DNA from: Leptofilum sp050292445
GTDB lineage: Bacteria > Chloroflexota > Anaerolineae > Promineifilales > Promineifilaceae
Assembly: GCA_050292445.1 (NCBI GenBank)
Contig: JBNKLQ010000066.1
Span: forward strand, 1-24,818
Reading direction: 5' to 3'
Length of the DNA stretch: 24,818 bases
The notes beneath the pieces are model-generated. The model did not search any database, had not been told where the DNA came from, and worked only from the letters and a program-made list of their open reading frames with translations. Positions within the stretch are counted from its first letter, which is position 1. Each line of letters starts with the position of its first letter. Positions 6,482 to 14,609 of the stretch are shown piece by piece. The translations under genes were made by a program, and so were the position numbers.

Positions 6482-7391
6482 CCAAACCCTGCACCTGGAT
6501 GCACCCGGTCAACGGCTAGACAAAGTGCTCAACGCACAGCTGCCAGACCTGTCGCGCACCCAAATTCAGCGCTTGTTGAAGGAAGAACAAATTTTGGTGA
6601 ACGGCCGTCCCGCCAAAGCCAATTTGCGCCTGGAAGGGGGCGAAGAAGTCACTATCACCCTGCCCGAACCAGAAGAAACTGAGCTGATCGCCGAACCCAT
6701 TCCGCTGGACATCCGCTACGAAGATGACGATATGCTCATTATCAACAAGCCAGCAGGGATGGTGGTGCATCCGGCCGTGGGGCACAGCAGCGGCACGCTG
6801 GTCAATGCCGTCCTGGCCCACTGCCCGAACCTGCCCGGCATCGGTGGCGAAAAGCGGCCCGGCATCGTGCATCGGCTGGACAAAGAAACGTCTGGCCTCA
6901 TTGTGATTGCCAAAAACGAGCCAGCGCTACGCTATCTTCAAGCCCAGTTTAAGGATCGCACAGTGGGCAAACAATATCTAGCGCTGGTGGATGGCCAGGT
7001 ACAACCACCAACAGCACTCATCGACGCGCCGATTGGCCGCGATCCACGCCAGCGCAAAAAGATGGCGGTGATCCCGTTTGGCGGCTCGGCCCGCAGTCGT
7101 CCGGCTCAAACGCAGTACACCACCATCACCAGCTACGACGATTACACGCTGCTGCGCTGCGAATTGTTCACCGGGCGCACGCACCAAATTCGCGTGCATC
7201 TTGCTTATATGGGTTTTCCCATTGTGGGGGACAAGGTATACGGCCGTCGCAAGCCAACAATTCACCTGGGACGGCATTTTCTACATGCGGCAGTGTTACG
7301 GGTAAAACGGCCGTCTGACGACGAAGAACTCGCCATCCAGGCCGAACTCCCGCCTGAACTAGACGCCGTTCTTAAGCATTTGGCAGAATGA
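6474..7391 (+). CDS. rluD: RluA/RluD-family ribosomal large-subunit pseudouridine synthase
   Basis: Converts uridines of 23S rRNA to pseudouridine; 305 residues. The N-terminal S4 RNA-binding domain covers about residues 12-60 (RLDKVL...LVNGRP). The catalytic domain follows, with INKPAGMVVHP (90-100), the signature HRLDKETSGL (133-142) with catalytic Asp136, and the RTHQIRVHLA block in the C-terminal third. The ATG at 6474 is chosen because the protein homology begins there. It overlaps the lspA stop by 8 bases, so translation is probably coupled. A longer frame from 6276 is only read-through of lspA in another phase. RluD specifically is the best guess from the S4 domain plus neighbourhood, but RluC-like target choice cannot be excluded. 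Confidence 0.92.
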   Translation: MNSQTLHLDAPGQRLDKVLNAQLPDLSRTQIQRLLKEEQILVNGRPAKANLRLEGGEEVTITLPEPEETELIAEPIPLDIRYEDDDMLIINKPAGMVVHPAVGHSSGTLVNAVLAHCPNLPGIGGEKRPGIVHRLDKETSGLIVIAKNEPALRYLQAQFKDRTVGKQYLALVDGQVQPPTALIDAPIGRDPRQRKKMAVIPFGGSARSRPAQTQYTTITSYDDYTLLRCELFTGRTHQIRVHLAYMGFPIVGDKVYGRRKPTIHLGRHFLHAAVLRVKRPSDDEELAIQAELPPELDAVLKHLAE

Positions 7392-7405
7392 CCTAGGGCA
7401 AAACA

Positions 7406-8581
7406 ATGAATTTTGATAGACAGATTGATCGCAACCAATTTCCCACCATGAAGTGGAGCCACACTTTCCTGGAGGAGCATTTTGGCAACGCCGACGCTAT
7501 TCCCATGTCTGTGGCCGATATGGATTTTCAGGCACCGCCAGCGGTGATTGAACAGCTGCAAAAACGCGTGACCCACGGTGTGTTTGGCTATGAATTCAGG
7601 CCAGAAAGCTACCTCAAAGCACTCGAATCCTGGTACCAAACGCGGCATGACTGGGCGATTAATCGGGACAACCTTGAGCAATGCCCCTCCATCATGAACG
7701 CCATTTCGATACTAATTGATCAACATTCAAACGTAGGCGATGGCGTGATTTTGCAATCTCCCGTCTTCTTTGAATTTCGCATGGTGATCAAAAGCAGCGA
7801 GCGTCGCATCGTCAAAAATCCGCTTAAACTGGAGGCAGGTAAGTACCAGATAGATTTTGAGGATTTGTTGGAGAAAACGGCCGTTCCCAGCAACAAGATC
7901 TTAATTTTGTGCAACCCGCACAATCCCATCGGCAGAGTATGGACAAAAGCAGAGTTGGAACAAGTTGCCGCCATTTGTGCTGAACATGGTGTTTTTGTCA
8001 TCTCTGATGAAATTCATGGCGATTTTGCCTTTCCACCTCACCGCTACATCCCTTACCTTACCGTTTCTGAAACGGCCGCACAAAACGCAGCCGCCTGCAT
8101 TTCACCTGCCAAAACGTTTAATATTTCCGGCATGGTCGATGCATTCACTGTTATTCCTAACCGGGAGCACCGTCGGTCGTTTCACGACTTTGCCCACCGT
8201 TACCAAATCAACAAGGTAAACGTTTTTACCTCCGCTGCCGTCGAATCTGCCTTCACGGAAGGCGCAGCCTGGCTGGATGCACTGCTAGATTATCTTCAAG
8301 GCAATGTTGCTCTAATCCGACAGTTCTTTCAGGAAAAAAACATAAACGTTTCCCTGATTGAACCAGAAGGAACATTCCTTGTCTGGCTTGATTTTCGCGG
8401 ACTGAAACTGGATGCAAAAGAATTGGACAAACGCCTGGCGCAAGACGCAAAAGTCGCATTGAGTCCTGGCTATTGGTACGGCCGTGAGGGAGCTGGTTTT
8501 GCCCGCATGACCATTGGCTGCCCGCGAAAAACAGTGCAGCAAGCTCTAGAACAAATACACAAAACCATCGGCAAGAATTAA
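7406..8581 (+). CDS. MalY/PatB-family PLP-dependent C-S lyase / aminotransferase
   Basis: Fold-type I pyridoxal-phosphate enzyme of 391 residues. MalY/PatB members cleave cystathionine or cysteine conjugates, and some act as aminotransferases. Landmarks: the N-terminal PMSVADMDF (33-41) characteristic of MalY/PatB; the GVFGYEF loop (58-64); CNPHNPIGRVW (169-179) with Asn170; SDEIHGDF (200-207) with Asp201, which contacts the PLP pyridine nitrogen; and the Schiff-base Lys236 in SPAKTFNISG. The C-terminal carboxylate-binding Arg falls in GAGFARMTIGCPR. It starts 14 bases after the pseudouridine synthase stop and is likely in the same transcript as lspA and rluD. The start is an ATG in AAAACAATG with no strong ribosome site. 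Exact substrate uncertain. Confidence 0.9.
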   Translation: MNFDRQIDRNQFPTMKWSHTFLEEHFGNADAIPMSVADMDFQAPPAVIEQLQKRVTHGVFGYEFRPESYLKALESWYQTRHDWAINRDNLEQCPSIMNAISILIDQHSNVGDGVILQSPVFFEFRMVIKSSERRIVKNPLKLEAGKYQIDFEDLLEKTAVPSNKILILCNPHNPIGRVWTKAELEQVAAICAEHGVFVISDEIHGDFAFPPHRYIPYLTVSETAAQNAAACISPAKTFNISGMVDAFTVIPNREHRRSFHDFAHRYQINKVNVFTSAAVESAFTEGAAWLDALLDYLQGNVALIRQFFQEKNINVSLIEPEGTFLVWLDFRGLKLDAKELDKRLAQDAKVALSPGYWYGREGAGFARMTIGCPRKTVQQALEQIHKTIGKN

Positions 8582-8601
8582 TAAATCCTTTGGAAACCCT
8601 G

Positions 8602-8630
8602 TTGAACTGCAAATAACTATCACCTATACT
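8602..8630 (+). promoter_or_regulatory. Strong sigma-70-type promoter of the EAD-IMPase gene
   Basis: TTGAAC (8602-8607), exactly 17 bases, TATACT (8625-8630), giving a start near 8637 and a leader of about 55 bases. It is the best -35/-10 match I found in the window, suggesting the downstream gene is transcribed independently of the lspA run. Confidence 0.6.
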
Positions 8631-8692
8631 GTACATAAATTAAGTCCTAATAATCGGGCCATTCCCATCCTTTTTCAATATCAGGTGAACAC

Positions 8693-9892
8693 ATGAAACC
8701 TATAAATAAAGAACTCTACCTGGCTTTGAAAGAATCCTTTAATGCCAACGAGTTACGAGAAGTTTGTTTGTTTATTAACATTGATTTTGAAAATCTCTCC
8801 GGCGACACGATTGATGACAAAACTCGTGAGCTAATCTTGTTTTGTCAACGTCACGCCCGACTTGAGAAGCTCATTGAGACTCTACAAGGAGAACGCCCTC
8901 ACATCAACTGGTATGAATTAGCCGATATCGAAATCAAACCCGTTGCACAAAACTTGGCATCACCACCCGATATCGATAACATCTTGGATTTTGCCAAAAA
9001 GATTGCCAAAGATGGCGGGAGAAAGGCCCGACAATATTTTGAAGATAAAGAAAACATACCGTTCGAGCCTGAAAAAATTAAGAACTTCACCACGCAGGCT
9101 GACAAAGAGGCCAACGAAGTCATTGTTGGCGCAATTAAGAAGGAATTTCTTACGGGGCATCACATCATTTCTGAAGAAGGTGGGAATATAGGTGACCAGC
9201 CGAAAGAAGAAGGATACACCTGGGTCATTGATGCAATTGATGGCACAATCAATTTTTTCCATCAGTTACCGATTTTTTGTACAGCAGTCGGTGTTTTATG
9301 GAACAGAAAGCCTGTTGCTGGTGTTATCTATAATCCCATCAGCCGTGAACTCTTTTTTGCCAGAAAAGGGGGCGGGGCTTTTGTAACAGGAATTTTGAAT
9401 GGGCGACCAGTAAACATTCAATTGCAGACCAACCAGGAAACGCAGATACGCGATGCCGTTGTCATGACGCATCTGAGTTCTCGTCGATATGCCAGGGAGC
9501 GGCTTACAACGTCAGGATTATTAGATGCTTTGTCAAATGCCTCAAGAAATATTCGTGCCTTTGGCAGCGGCCAAATATCTTTGTCTTACGTGGCTCAAGC
9601 CAAGTTTCATGCCTTTGTGAACAATGCAACTCACTCGTGGGATCAAGTTGCTGGTTTGGTTCTTGTTGAAGAAGCGGGTGGCATCGTCACAAATTTTCAC
9701 GGCGAACCGTGGTCAATTGATTCTGAGAGCATCATTGCTTCAGCCAATCAGAAGCTACACGATCAATTAACCGCCATCATCTCGGCAATCTATCCGTTTG
9801 AAGGTCCTATGTACAGATTAGGTGAGCTTTTCCGCAAGAATCCAGAGATGGAAAGTAAATTAATCGAACTGCTAAACTCTTTAGAAAAATAA
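8693..9892 (+). CDS. Fusion of a Death-like effector-associated domain with an inositol-monophosphatase-family domain
   Basis: 399 residues in three parts. Residues ~5-73 form an all-helical domain with the pattern LKESFNANELREVC, DFENLSG, TRELILFCQRHARLEKL and ERPHINW. This matches the bacterial effector-associated domains (EAD, Death-like superfamily) that act as homotypic adaptors in predicted conflict and signalling systems. Residues ~92-365 are an inositol-monophosphatase-family domain. Its metal site is complete: Glu161-Glu162 in ISEEGG, Asp180 and Asp183 in WVIDAIDGTINF, and Trp316-Asp317 in SWDQVAG. A charged ~32-residue tail follows. The family hydrolyses inositol phosphates, 3'-phosphoadenosine phosphates or sugar bisphosphates; the substrate here is unknown. 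AGGTGA precedes the ATG and the gene has its own promoter. It carries no ACGGCCGT octamer and is visibly AT-richer than its neighbours. Asn-Gly-Arg at 236-238 is coded AATGGGCGA, unlike the AACGGCCGT used elsewhere. Recent acquisition is possible. Confidence 0.85.
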   Translation: MKPINKELYLALKESFNANELREVCLFINIDFENLSGDTIDDKTRELILFCQRHARLEKLIETLQGERPHINWYELADIEIKPVAQNLASPPDIDNILDFAKKIAKDGGRKARQYFEDKENIPFEPEKIKNFTTQADKEANEVIVGAIKKEFLTGHHIISEEGGNIGDQPKEEGYTWVIDAIDGTINFFHQLPIFCTAVGVLWNRKPVAGVIYNPISRELFFARKGGGAFVTGILNGRPVNIQLQTNQETQIRDAVVMTHLSSRRYARERLTTSGLLDALSNASRNIRAFGSGQISLSYVAQAKFHAFVNNATHSWDQVAGLVLVEEAGGIVTNFHGEPWSIDSESIIASANQKLHDQLTAIISAIYPFEGPMYRLGELFRKNPEMESKLIELLNSLEK

Positions 9893-9935
9893 TTGCGGCC
9901 AGTGGATTGTCAACACAAATTTGGATAGCACTAAA

Positions 9936-10727
9936 ATGAAACCATCAGATTATGTTGCCCAGGCAAATCAAAATATGTGGGAAGCCGAAGTACAAAAAGG
10001 CGGGGGCTACACGCAGCCCTGGCTCAATTTGGACGTGGCTGTGTTGCAGCATTTGGCAGCTGGTGAGCTAGATCCCTTCCCAGAACCGTTGTATGAACTA
10101 TTTCCCTATCAACTACTGCAAGATGCGGTGGGCAAGGATGTACTTTGTTTGGCGGCAGGGGGTGGGCAGCAAACGGCCGTTTTCGGCCTGCTAGGTGCCA
10201 ATGTAACCGTTGTGGATTTAACCCGTGGACAGCTAGACGGCGATGAAAAAGCAGCGGCTCATTATGGCTACCCCATCACTACCGTCCAGGCCGACATGCG
10301 CGATCTTTCTGCACTGTCCGATAGCGCTTTCGACCTGGTGTTTCAGGCCGACTCCCTGGCTTACGTGCCAGATTTGCGTAAAGTGTACGATGAAGTTGCC
10401 CGTGTGCTGCGTCCTGGCGGTTTGTATCGGGTAAAACATAGCCAGCCTGCGGTGCATCGTACTGAATGGAACGGCCGTAACTACATCATCAATGCCCCCT
10501 ATGCCGAAACCATACAGCACCGCGAAGACGGCGGCATTGAGTTCCGGCACCGCATAGACGACATCTTCAACAGCCTGCTGGACGCGGGCTTCACCATCCA
10601 GCGCGTCTATGAAGCACCCCATTACCTGCAATCCTACGCCGATGCTGAGCCAGGCAGTTGGGGCCATGAAACGCGGTATGTAGCTGGTGGTTTTGCCATC
10701 GTGGCCCAGAAAAACTCATCAATTTAA
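9936..10727 (+). CDS. Class I SAM-dependent methyltransferase
   Basis: 263 residues with a Methyltransf_11-type fold. Motif I is VLCLAAGGGQQTA (about 69-81), and the following acidic strand is VTVVDLTRGQL. Further on, ADMRDLS, FDLVFQADSLAYV and VARVLRPGGLYRVKHS are the usual motif II/III and beta-5 regions. The N-terminal segment WEAEVQKGGGYTQPW with its conserved aromatic residues resembles SAM-binding lids of small-molecule methyltransferases. An in-frame TTG at 9921 would add five residues; the ATG at 9936 is preferred, though neither has a good ribosome site. It lies 43 bases after the EAD-IMPase gene and could be co-transcribed with it. Unlike that gene it carries two ACGGCCGT octamers (10173, 10471), so it looks native. 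Substrate unknown. Confidence 0.85.
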   Translation: MKPSDYVAQANQNMWEAEVQKGGGYTQPWLNLDVAVLQHLAAGELDPFPEPLYELFPYQLLQDAVGKDVLCLAAGGGQQTAVFGLLGANVTVVDLTRGQLDGDEKAAAHYGYPITTVQADMRDLSALSDSAFDLVFQADSLAYVPDLRKVYDEVARVLRPGGLYRVKHSQPAVHRTEWNGRNYIINAPYAETIQHREDGGIEFRHRIDDIFNSLLDAGFTIQRVYEAPHYLQSYADAEPGSWGHETRYVAGGFAIVAQKNSSI

Positions 10728-10746
10728 TGCCAGAAACAAAAATCAT

Positions 10747-10795
10747 AGATGACGCAGATTAAACCAATTAAAAATCTTTTCAATCTGCGTCATCT
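10747..10795. terminator. Perfect 14-bp hairpin, possible terminator at a convergent junction
   Basis: AGATGACGCAGATT (10747-10760) and AATCTGCGTCATCT (10782-10795) are perfect inverted repeats around a 21-base loop. They lie 20 bases after the methyltransferase stop. A weaker AAAAACC/GGTTTTT pairing with a run of seven T follows at 10803-10830 and may be the actual rho-independent terminator. No gene lies between 10728 and 10910. Confidence 0.5.
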
Positions 10796-10845
10796 GTTGA
10801 TGAAAAACCTTTCTGACCCTGGGTTTTTTTGTAATTGAAGAATGG

Positions 10846-10865
10846 ATTCCCGCTTTCGCGGGAAT
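10846..10865. repeat. dRS3-like 20-bp inverted repeat (ATTCCC-N8-GGGAAT)
   Basis: ATTCCCGC, TTTC and GCGGGAAT form a perfect 8-bp stem. It fits exactly the ATTCCC-N8-GGGAAT consensus of the Neisseria dRS3 repeat, which also serves there as an insertion target for filamentous prophages. The flanks GG and GACA also resemble dispersed copies seen in other bacteria. It lies between two convergent genes and could act as a bidirectional stop. Confidence 0.7.
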
Positions 10866-10910
10866 GACAAGTAGAGGTTATTGGCGGTTGAGTGAAGAAT
10901 GGGGGGAGGG

Positions 10911-13900
10911 TTATAGTTCGCTGTCTGCGGCTGCGCTGTTTTCTTTTACGGGAGCATTGTATCCGTTTTGTGAGGGGAGCGAGATAGAGAAGGTGCAGCC
11001 TTCACCTTGCTGACTGTAGCACCAGGCCCGCCCGCCGTGTCGCTCGGCAATGGAGCGCACAATAGCCAGCCCCAGGCCAGACCCTTTTATTTTTTCCGTG
11101 CCGCGCTGCTTCACCCTGTAAAACTTCTCAAACAAACGCATTTGGTCCTGCTTGGGGATGCCAGGGCCGCTATCTTGCACACTGAGGACAAGTTCGCCAT
11201 TTTTCTGCTCGGCGCGCAGCCACATGGGGCCGCTGTTGGGTGCATATTTGATGGCATTGCCCACCAGATTGGTAAGCGCCTGCCGGATCAGTGAACCATC
11301 CCCTTGAACCGGAGAGATATCGTCGGCGATGTCCACCTGGAGCTTAATGCCAGCCAGATGTGCGTGCTGCCAATACTCTTCGGCAATGTCTTCCAGCAAC
11401 GGTTTCACCTCAATGCGCTCCTGCGCCAAATCTACCCCGGCCTCAATACGGCCCAAATCGAGCAAATCGTCCACCAGCTGGGACATCTGGTCAATGCCGA
11501 CCAAGATTTTGTTCAGATATTCGTGCTGTTTGGGGCTAAGTTCATCCACCATTGGCACCATGGTGGCGTAGCCGCGCATGTAGGTAAGCGGGCTGCGCAA
11601 ATCGTGAGACACCGTAGCCACAAAGTCAGACTTCATCTCATCAATTTCTTTGAGATAGGTAATGTCGCGCAAGACGGCCACCCGACCAAACACCTGCCCT
11701 TCGTTGCTGATGATGGTGGAAGCGCTGGCATAGTACGTTTGGCCATTTGGCAGAGGCAGCTCTAAATTGCGGGTGTGTTCATCTTGGCCGGTGAGCGCCT
11801 TGACCAGTTTCGCCGCTTCAATCACTTTAGCCACCGGGCGGCCCACAACTTTGCTGGCATTCAGGTTAAAAATGCGCTCAGCGGCGCGGTTGATGAGCAA
11901 AATGCGTTCGGTTTGGTCGGTGACGATGACGGCGTCTGTGGTGCTGGCTAAAACGGCCGCTAACCGTCGCCGTCCCCCTTCCGCAATGGCATACAAACGG
12001 GCATTTTCTACGAGAACGGCCGTTTGGCTGGCCAGGGTCACCAACAAGTTACGTTCAGAAATATCGTAGCTGTGCGCCTGCCGGTAGCCCAACCACAAAA
12101 TCCCCTGAAAGCGATCATGTGAGTAAAGCGGAATGGCCACCAGGGCGGGTACTGGCGGTTCAGCGTCACGGTTTAGCTCTAAAGCGGCGCGAATCTGGTT
12201 AGGCGTGGCTAGCATCAGCTCCTGCATATGCCGCAAGCGGGTCATGATGGGCCGATCCAACGCTTTCATCGCTGGGGCAGCCGGGCCTTCGCCAAAGGAA
12301 AGCGGCGCACCACCGCTTGGATTTAATACCACGGCGCGCGCCCCAGCCGCCCCCGTACCGCGCAATGCACCGCGCAAAACGGCCGGGATGCCTTGCGTCA
12401 AATCAATACTGGTAGAAACATCATGGCTGGTGCCCAACAGCAGCGACAAATCGTTGAGCTGTTTGCGCGTGGCTCGCTGCATCTGGATAAACGCCTGGTT
12501 TAACTCACCTATTTCATCTTCGCGCTGCTCCAGCTCTGTGGCAGACCAACTGCCTCCGGCGGCCATCGTCTTGCTGGCAGCCACGATTTTGCTAATTGGC
12601 TGGGTGATGTCGCGCCCCAACAAGGTAACGTTGGTGTAAAACAGGACCGTGCCCAAAATCAGCACCAGCAGCAGCGGCCACCCAATGCGCAATGCCTGCC
12701 CTAGCACAATTTCGTAGGGAACGGCCGTTACCACCGTCCAACCTGGCTCAGCCACCGCTTTGGTGTATATCAGGTCTCGCGTGCTGCTGCCTTGCAGCCA
12801 GCCCCGGTACGCCGCGCCCGATTCCATATCGCCCAGGCCCAAGAACCAGAGAGAGCGCAATTCATCTTCATCACCAGGCCAGCCAGCACGTAAATACGCG
12901 TTTTGGGGATGGGCGATAATTTGTCCCTGTTCATTGACCAGAAAACCAGTACCGCCACCAACAGTGCCTTGTAAACCAACCAGCAAATCATCCAGGCTAA
13001 AATTAGCCAGCCGCCCGATGAGCACAACGGCCGTTTCCCCGTCCTGGCGCACCGGCAAGAGCAAACTCAACACTTGTTCTGGCGTGGGCATGTTGGCCAG
13101 GGCCACGCTTTTGGGGTTGGGTGTAAACGCCTCAGTTACGGCTATGGTTTCGGTTGGTGAAAGATCGAGAATCGTTTCGTTTTGGGGGAAAACGGCCGTT
13201 ACGTCGCCAGCCTCATTCACCAACAATAATTGCTGATACATAGGATTTCGACGGTAAAGCTCGGCCAAAGCGTCGCTGGCAACGGCAGTATTGGCACTCA
13301 GCAGCGCCGTCTGCTCATCTTCAAACAGCGTCAGCTGGGTTTCTAGCTGGTTAACAAATTCGGGAATAGCCTCAGAAACGACGGTGGCATTGTAAGCCAT
13401 CTGGTTCACGACCAACCGGGTAGAAACAGAGACTGCCAAATTATAGACAATGGTGATAGAGAGCAAAATAAGCAAGGCGGCAAATGTGAAATAGTTAAGC
13501 TGAAGCCTTTTTTGCAGGCTGCGCCGGGTTGGTGGGGGAATGAGCGATTGAGACGGCCGTAAATCGGGCACATTGCGTAAAACGAACGTAACCACGCCAC
13601 CAGCGACAATTCCTTCCAGCAAACGCGGCCAAAAATTCGCCGTCACCACCACCAGGGCTTGATCCAGGGCCGACAACCCAGAAACGCTGGCAGCGGCAAA
13701 ACCACCAAATCCACCCAGAGTAGTGAGCAGCAAGCCGCTCAACAGTCCGGCTACCCAGGGCTGCCGCAGCCAATGGTAAACTGGGCCCATGTAGTTTTGC
13801 TGTAATAAGAAGGCAATGGTTACGGCCGTAAACGCGCCCCAAAAGATATCAAACAACCAATGAGTCTGACCCAGCATCGTGCCCAGACCCATAAACGCGC

Positions 13901-14234
13901 CAACAAGCATAGCCCCTGGTGGGCCTACGACTACGCCAGCCAACAGCAGCGGAATGCCACCCAGCAGCATGGCCGCACTGTTCGGCAATTCAGTTACGGG
14001 CGGCGAGGCAAATTGGAAGTGAAGGGGAAGGAATTGGCTGGTGATTAGTCCAGCCAAAGAAAGGGCAGCAGTCCAAAGCCATTGTTTCCTGGAAAAACGT
14101 TGGTAATTTGGACGGAAATAAAATGCAAGATAAACAAAAAGGGCAGCACACAAAAGCAAAAGCAGGTAGCCTACCGCACGGCTTGGCAGGTCAAGCGAAA
14201 CTTCCCTACTTACACCCCACAGACTTACTGGCAT
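10911..14234 (-). CDS. Multi-domain membrane sensor histidine kinase (5TM-LYT, dCache, HAMP, GAF, PAS, HisKA, HATPase)
   Basis: About 1107 residues. The N-terminal ~220 residues have 5-6 hydrophobic helices with the LytS-type pattern GGIPLLLAGVVVGPPGAM and FMGLGTMLGQT (5TM-LYT). A further helix (FAALLILLSITIVYNLAV) leads into a ~240-residue extracytoplasmic sensor of dCache type. The next helix (WPLLLVLILGTVLFY) leads into HAMP (RDITQPISKIVAAS). A GAF domain (VAIPLYSHDRFQGILWLGY) and a PAS domain (VLASTTDAVIVTDQ) follow. HisKA carries the phospho-acceptor His877 in SHDLRSP. HATPase_c carries the N-box NLVGNAIKYAP, DSGPGIP and GSGLGLAI. The ATG at 14234 is preferred over an upstream in-frame TTG at 14297. 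The kinase is an orphan: no response regulator is adjacent. The ligand is unknown; dCache domains usually bind small metabolites. Six ACGGCCGT octamers lie in the gene. Confidence 0.95.
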   Translation of the reverse strand: MPVSLWGVSREVSLDLPSRAVGYLLLLLCAALFVYLAFYFRPNYQRFSRKQWLWTAALSLAGLITSQFLPLHFQFASPPVTELPNSAAMLLGGIPLLLAGVVVGPPGAMLVGAFMGLGTMLGQTHWLFDIFWGAFTAVTIAFLLQQNYMGPVYHWLRQPWVAGLLSGLLLTTLGGFGGFAAASVSGLSALDQALVVVTANFWPRLLEGIVAGGVVTFVLRNVPDLRPSQSLIPPPTRRSLQKRLQLNYFTFAALLILLSITIVYNLAVSVSTRLVVNQMAYNATVVSEAIPEFVNQLETQLTLFEDEQTALLSANTAVASDALAELYRRNPMYQQLLLVNEAGDVTAVFPQNETILDLSPTETIAVTEAFTPNPKSVALANMPTPEQVLSLLLPVRQDGETAVVLIGRLANFSLDDLLVGLQGTVGGGTGFLVNEQGQIIAHPQNAYLRAGWPGDEDELRSLWFLGLGDMESGAAYRGWLQGSSTRDLIYTKAVAEPGWTVVTAVPYEIVLGQALRIGWPLLLVLILGTVLFYTNVTLLGRDITQPISKIVAASKTMAAGGSWSATELEQREDEIGELNQAFIQMQRATRKQLNDLSLLLGTSHDVSTSIDLTQGIPAVLRGALRGTGAAGARAVVLNPSGGAPLSFGEGPAAPAMKALDRPIMTRLRHMQELMLATPNQIRAALELNRDAEPPVPALVAIPLYSHDRFQGILWLGYRQAHSYDISERNLLVTLASQTAVLVENARLYAIAEGGRRRLAAVLASTTDAVIVTDQTERILLINRAAERIFNLNASKVVGRPVAKVIEAAKLVKALTGQDEHTRNLELPLPNGQTYYASASTIISNEGQVFGRVAVLRDITYLKEIDEMKSDFVATVSHDLRSPLTYMRGYATMVPMVDELSPKQHEYLNKILVGIDQMSQLVDDLLDLGRIEAGVDLAQERIEVKPLLEDIAEEYWQHAHLAGIKLQVDIADDISPVQGDGSLIRQALTNLVGNAIKYAPNSGPMWLRAEQKNGELVLSVQDSGPGIPKQDQMRLFEKFYRVKQRGTEKIKGSGLGLAIVRSIAERHGGRAWCYSQQGEGCTFSISLPSQNGYNAPVKENSAAADSEL

Positions 14235-14609
14235 ACGGTTGTTCTCTTCACGCTGAGGTGACTCGCCTCTCTTAATACTAATCGCAGTTTGGCGCAAACA
14301 TGATCTGTACTCAAAGATCCTCTGCCAAATTGCTTAAAGTACAGCCTGCCAGGAGTCGTGTGGAATGAATTTGGGCACAGCCATACCAACAAAACAGTCT
14401 ACAAAAGTTACTTTACAATAACGATACAACAACGGGATTATAACATGCGCTTATAGCCATAGCAATCAACATCAGGCAAAAGAGGCAAACCGAAAGTCAT
14501 GGGTCAACCGAGATCTTCAATACATGACAACAATTATTGATTGCAGAAACAGAATGTTTTCAAGACAAACTGTTTGTCATTTATAAAGTTGTAAACTATC
14601 ATCCTCCTA
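14235..14609. other. Divergent 375-base intergenic region
   Basis: This gap separates the histidine kinase (minus) from the Thr/Pro-rich membrane protein (plus). I see no RNA gene and no convincing ORF in it. It is AT-rich and contains the palindrome at 14564-14578. A possible plus-strand promoter is TTTTCA, 17 bases, TTTATA, with the palindrome inside its spacer. No good promoter for the kinase was identified. Confidence 0.5.
14564..14578. promoter_or_regulatory. Perfect 15-bp palindrome, candidate operator
   Basis: GACAAAC-T-GTTTGTC is a perfect 7+1+7 palindrome. It lies within the 17-base spacer of a possible promoter (TTTTCA at about 14557, TTTATA at about 14580) for the Thr/Pro-rich protein, about 32 bases before its ATG. 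A dimeric repressor site is a plausible reading; the regulator is unknown. Confidence 0.4.

Noticed and set aside
9936..10727. Methyltransferase as an obligate partner of the EAD-IMPase gene
   Set aside because: Close spacing only. It carries the host-typical octamers, unlike the EAD gene, so a two-gene system is not supported by sequence alone.
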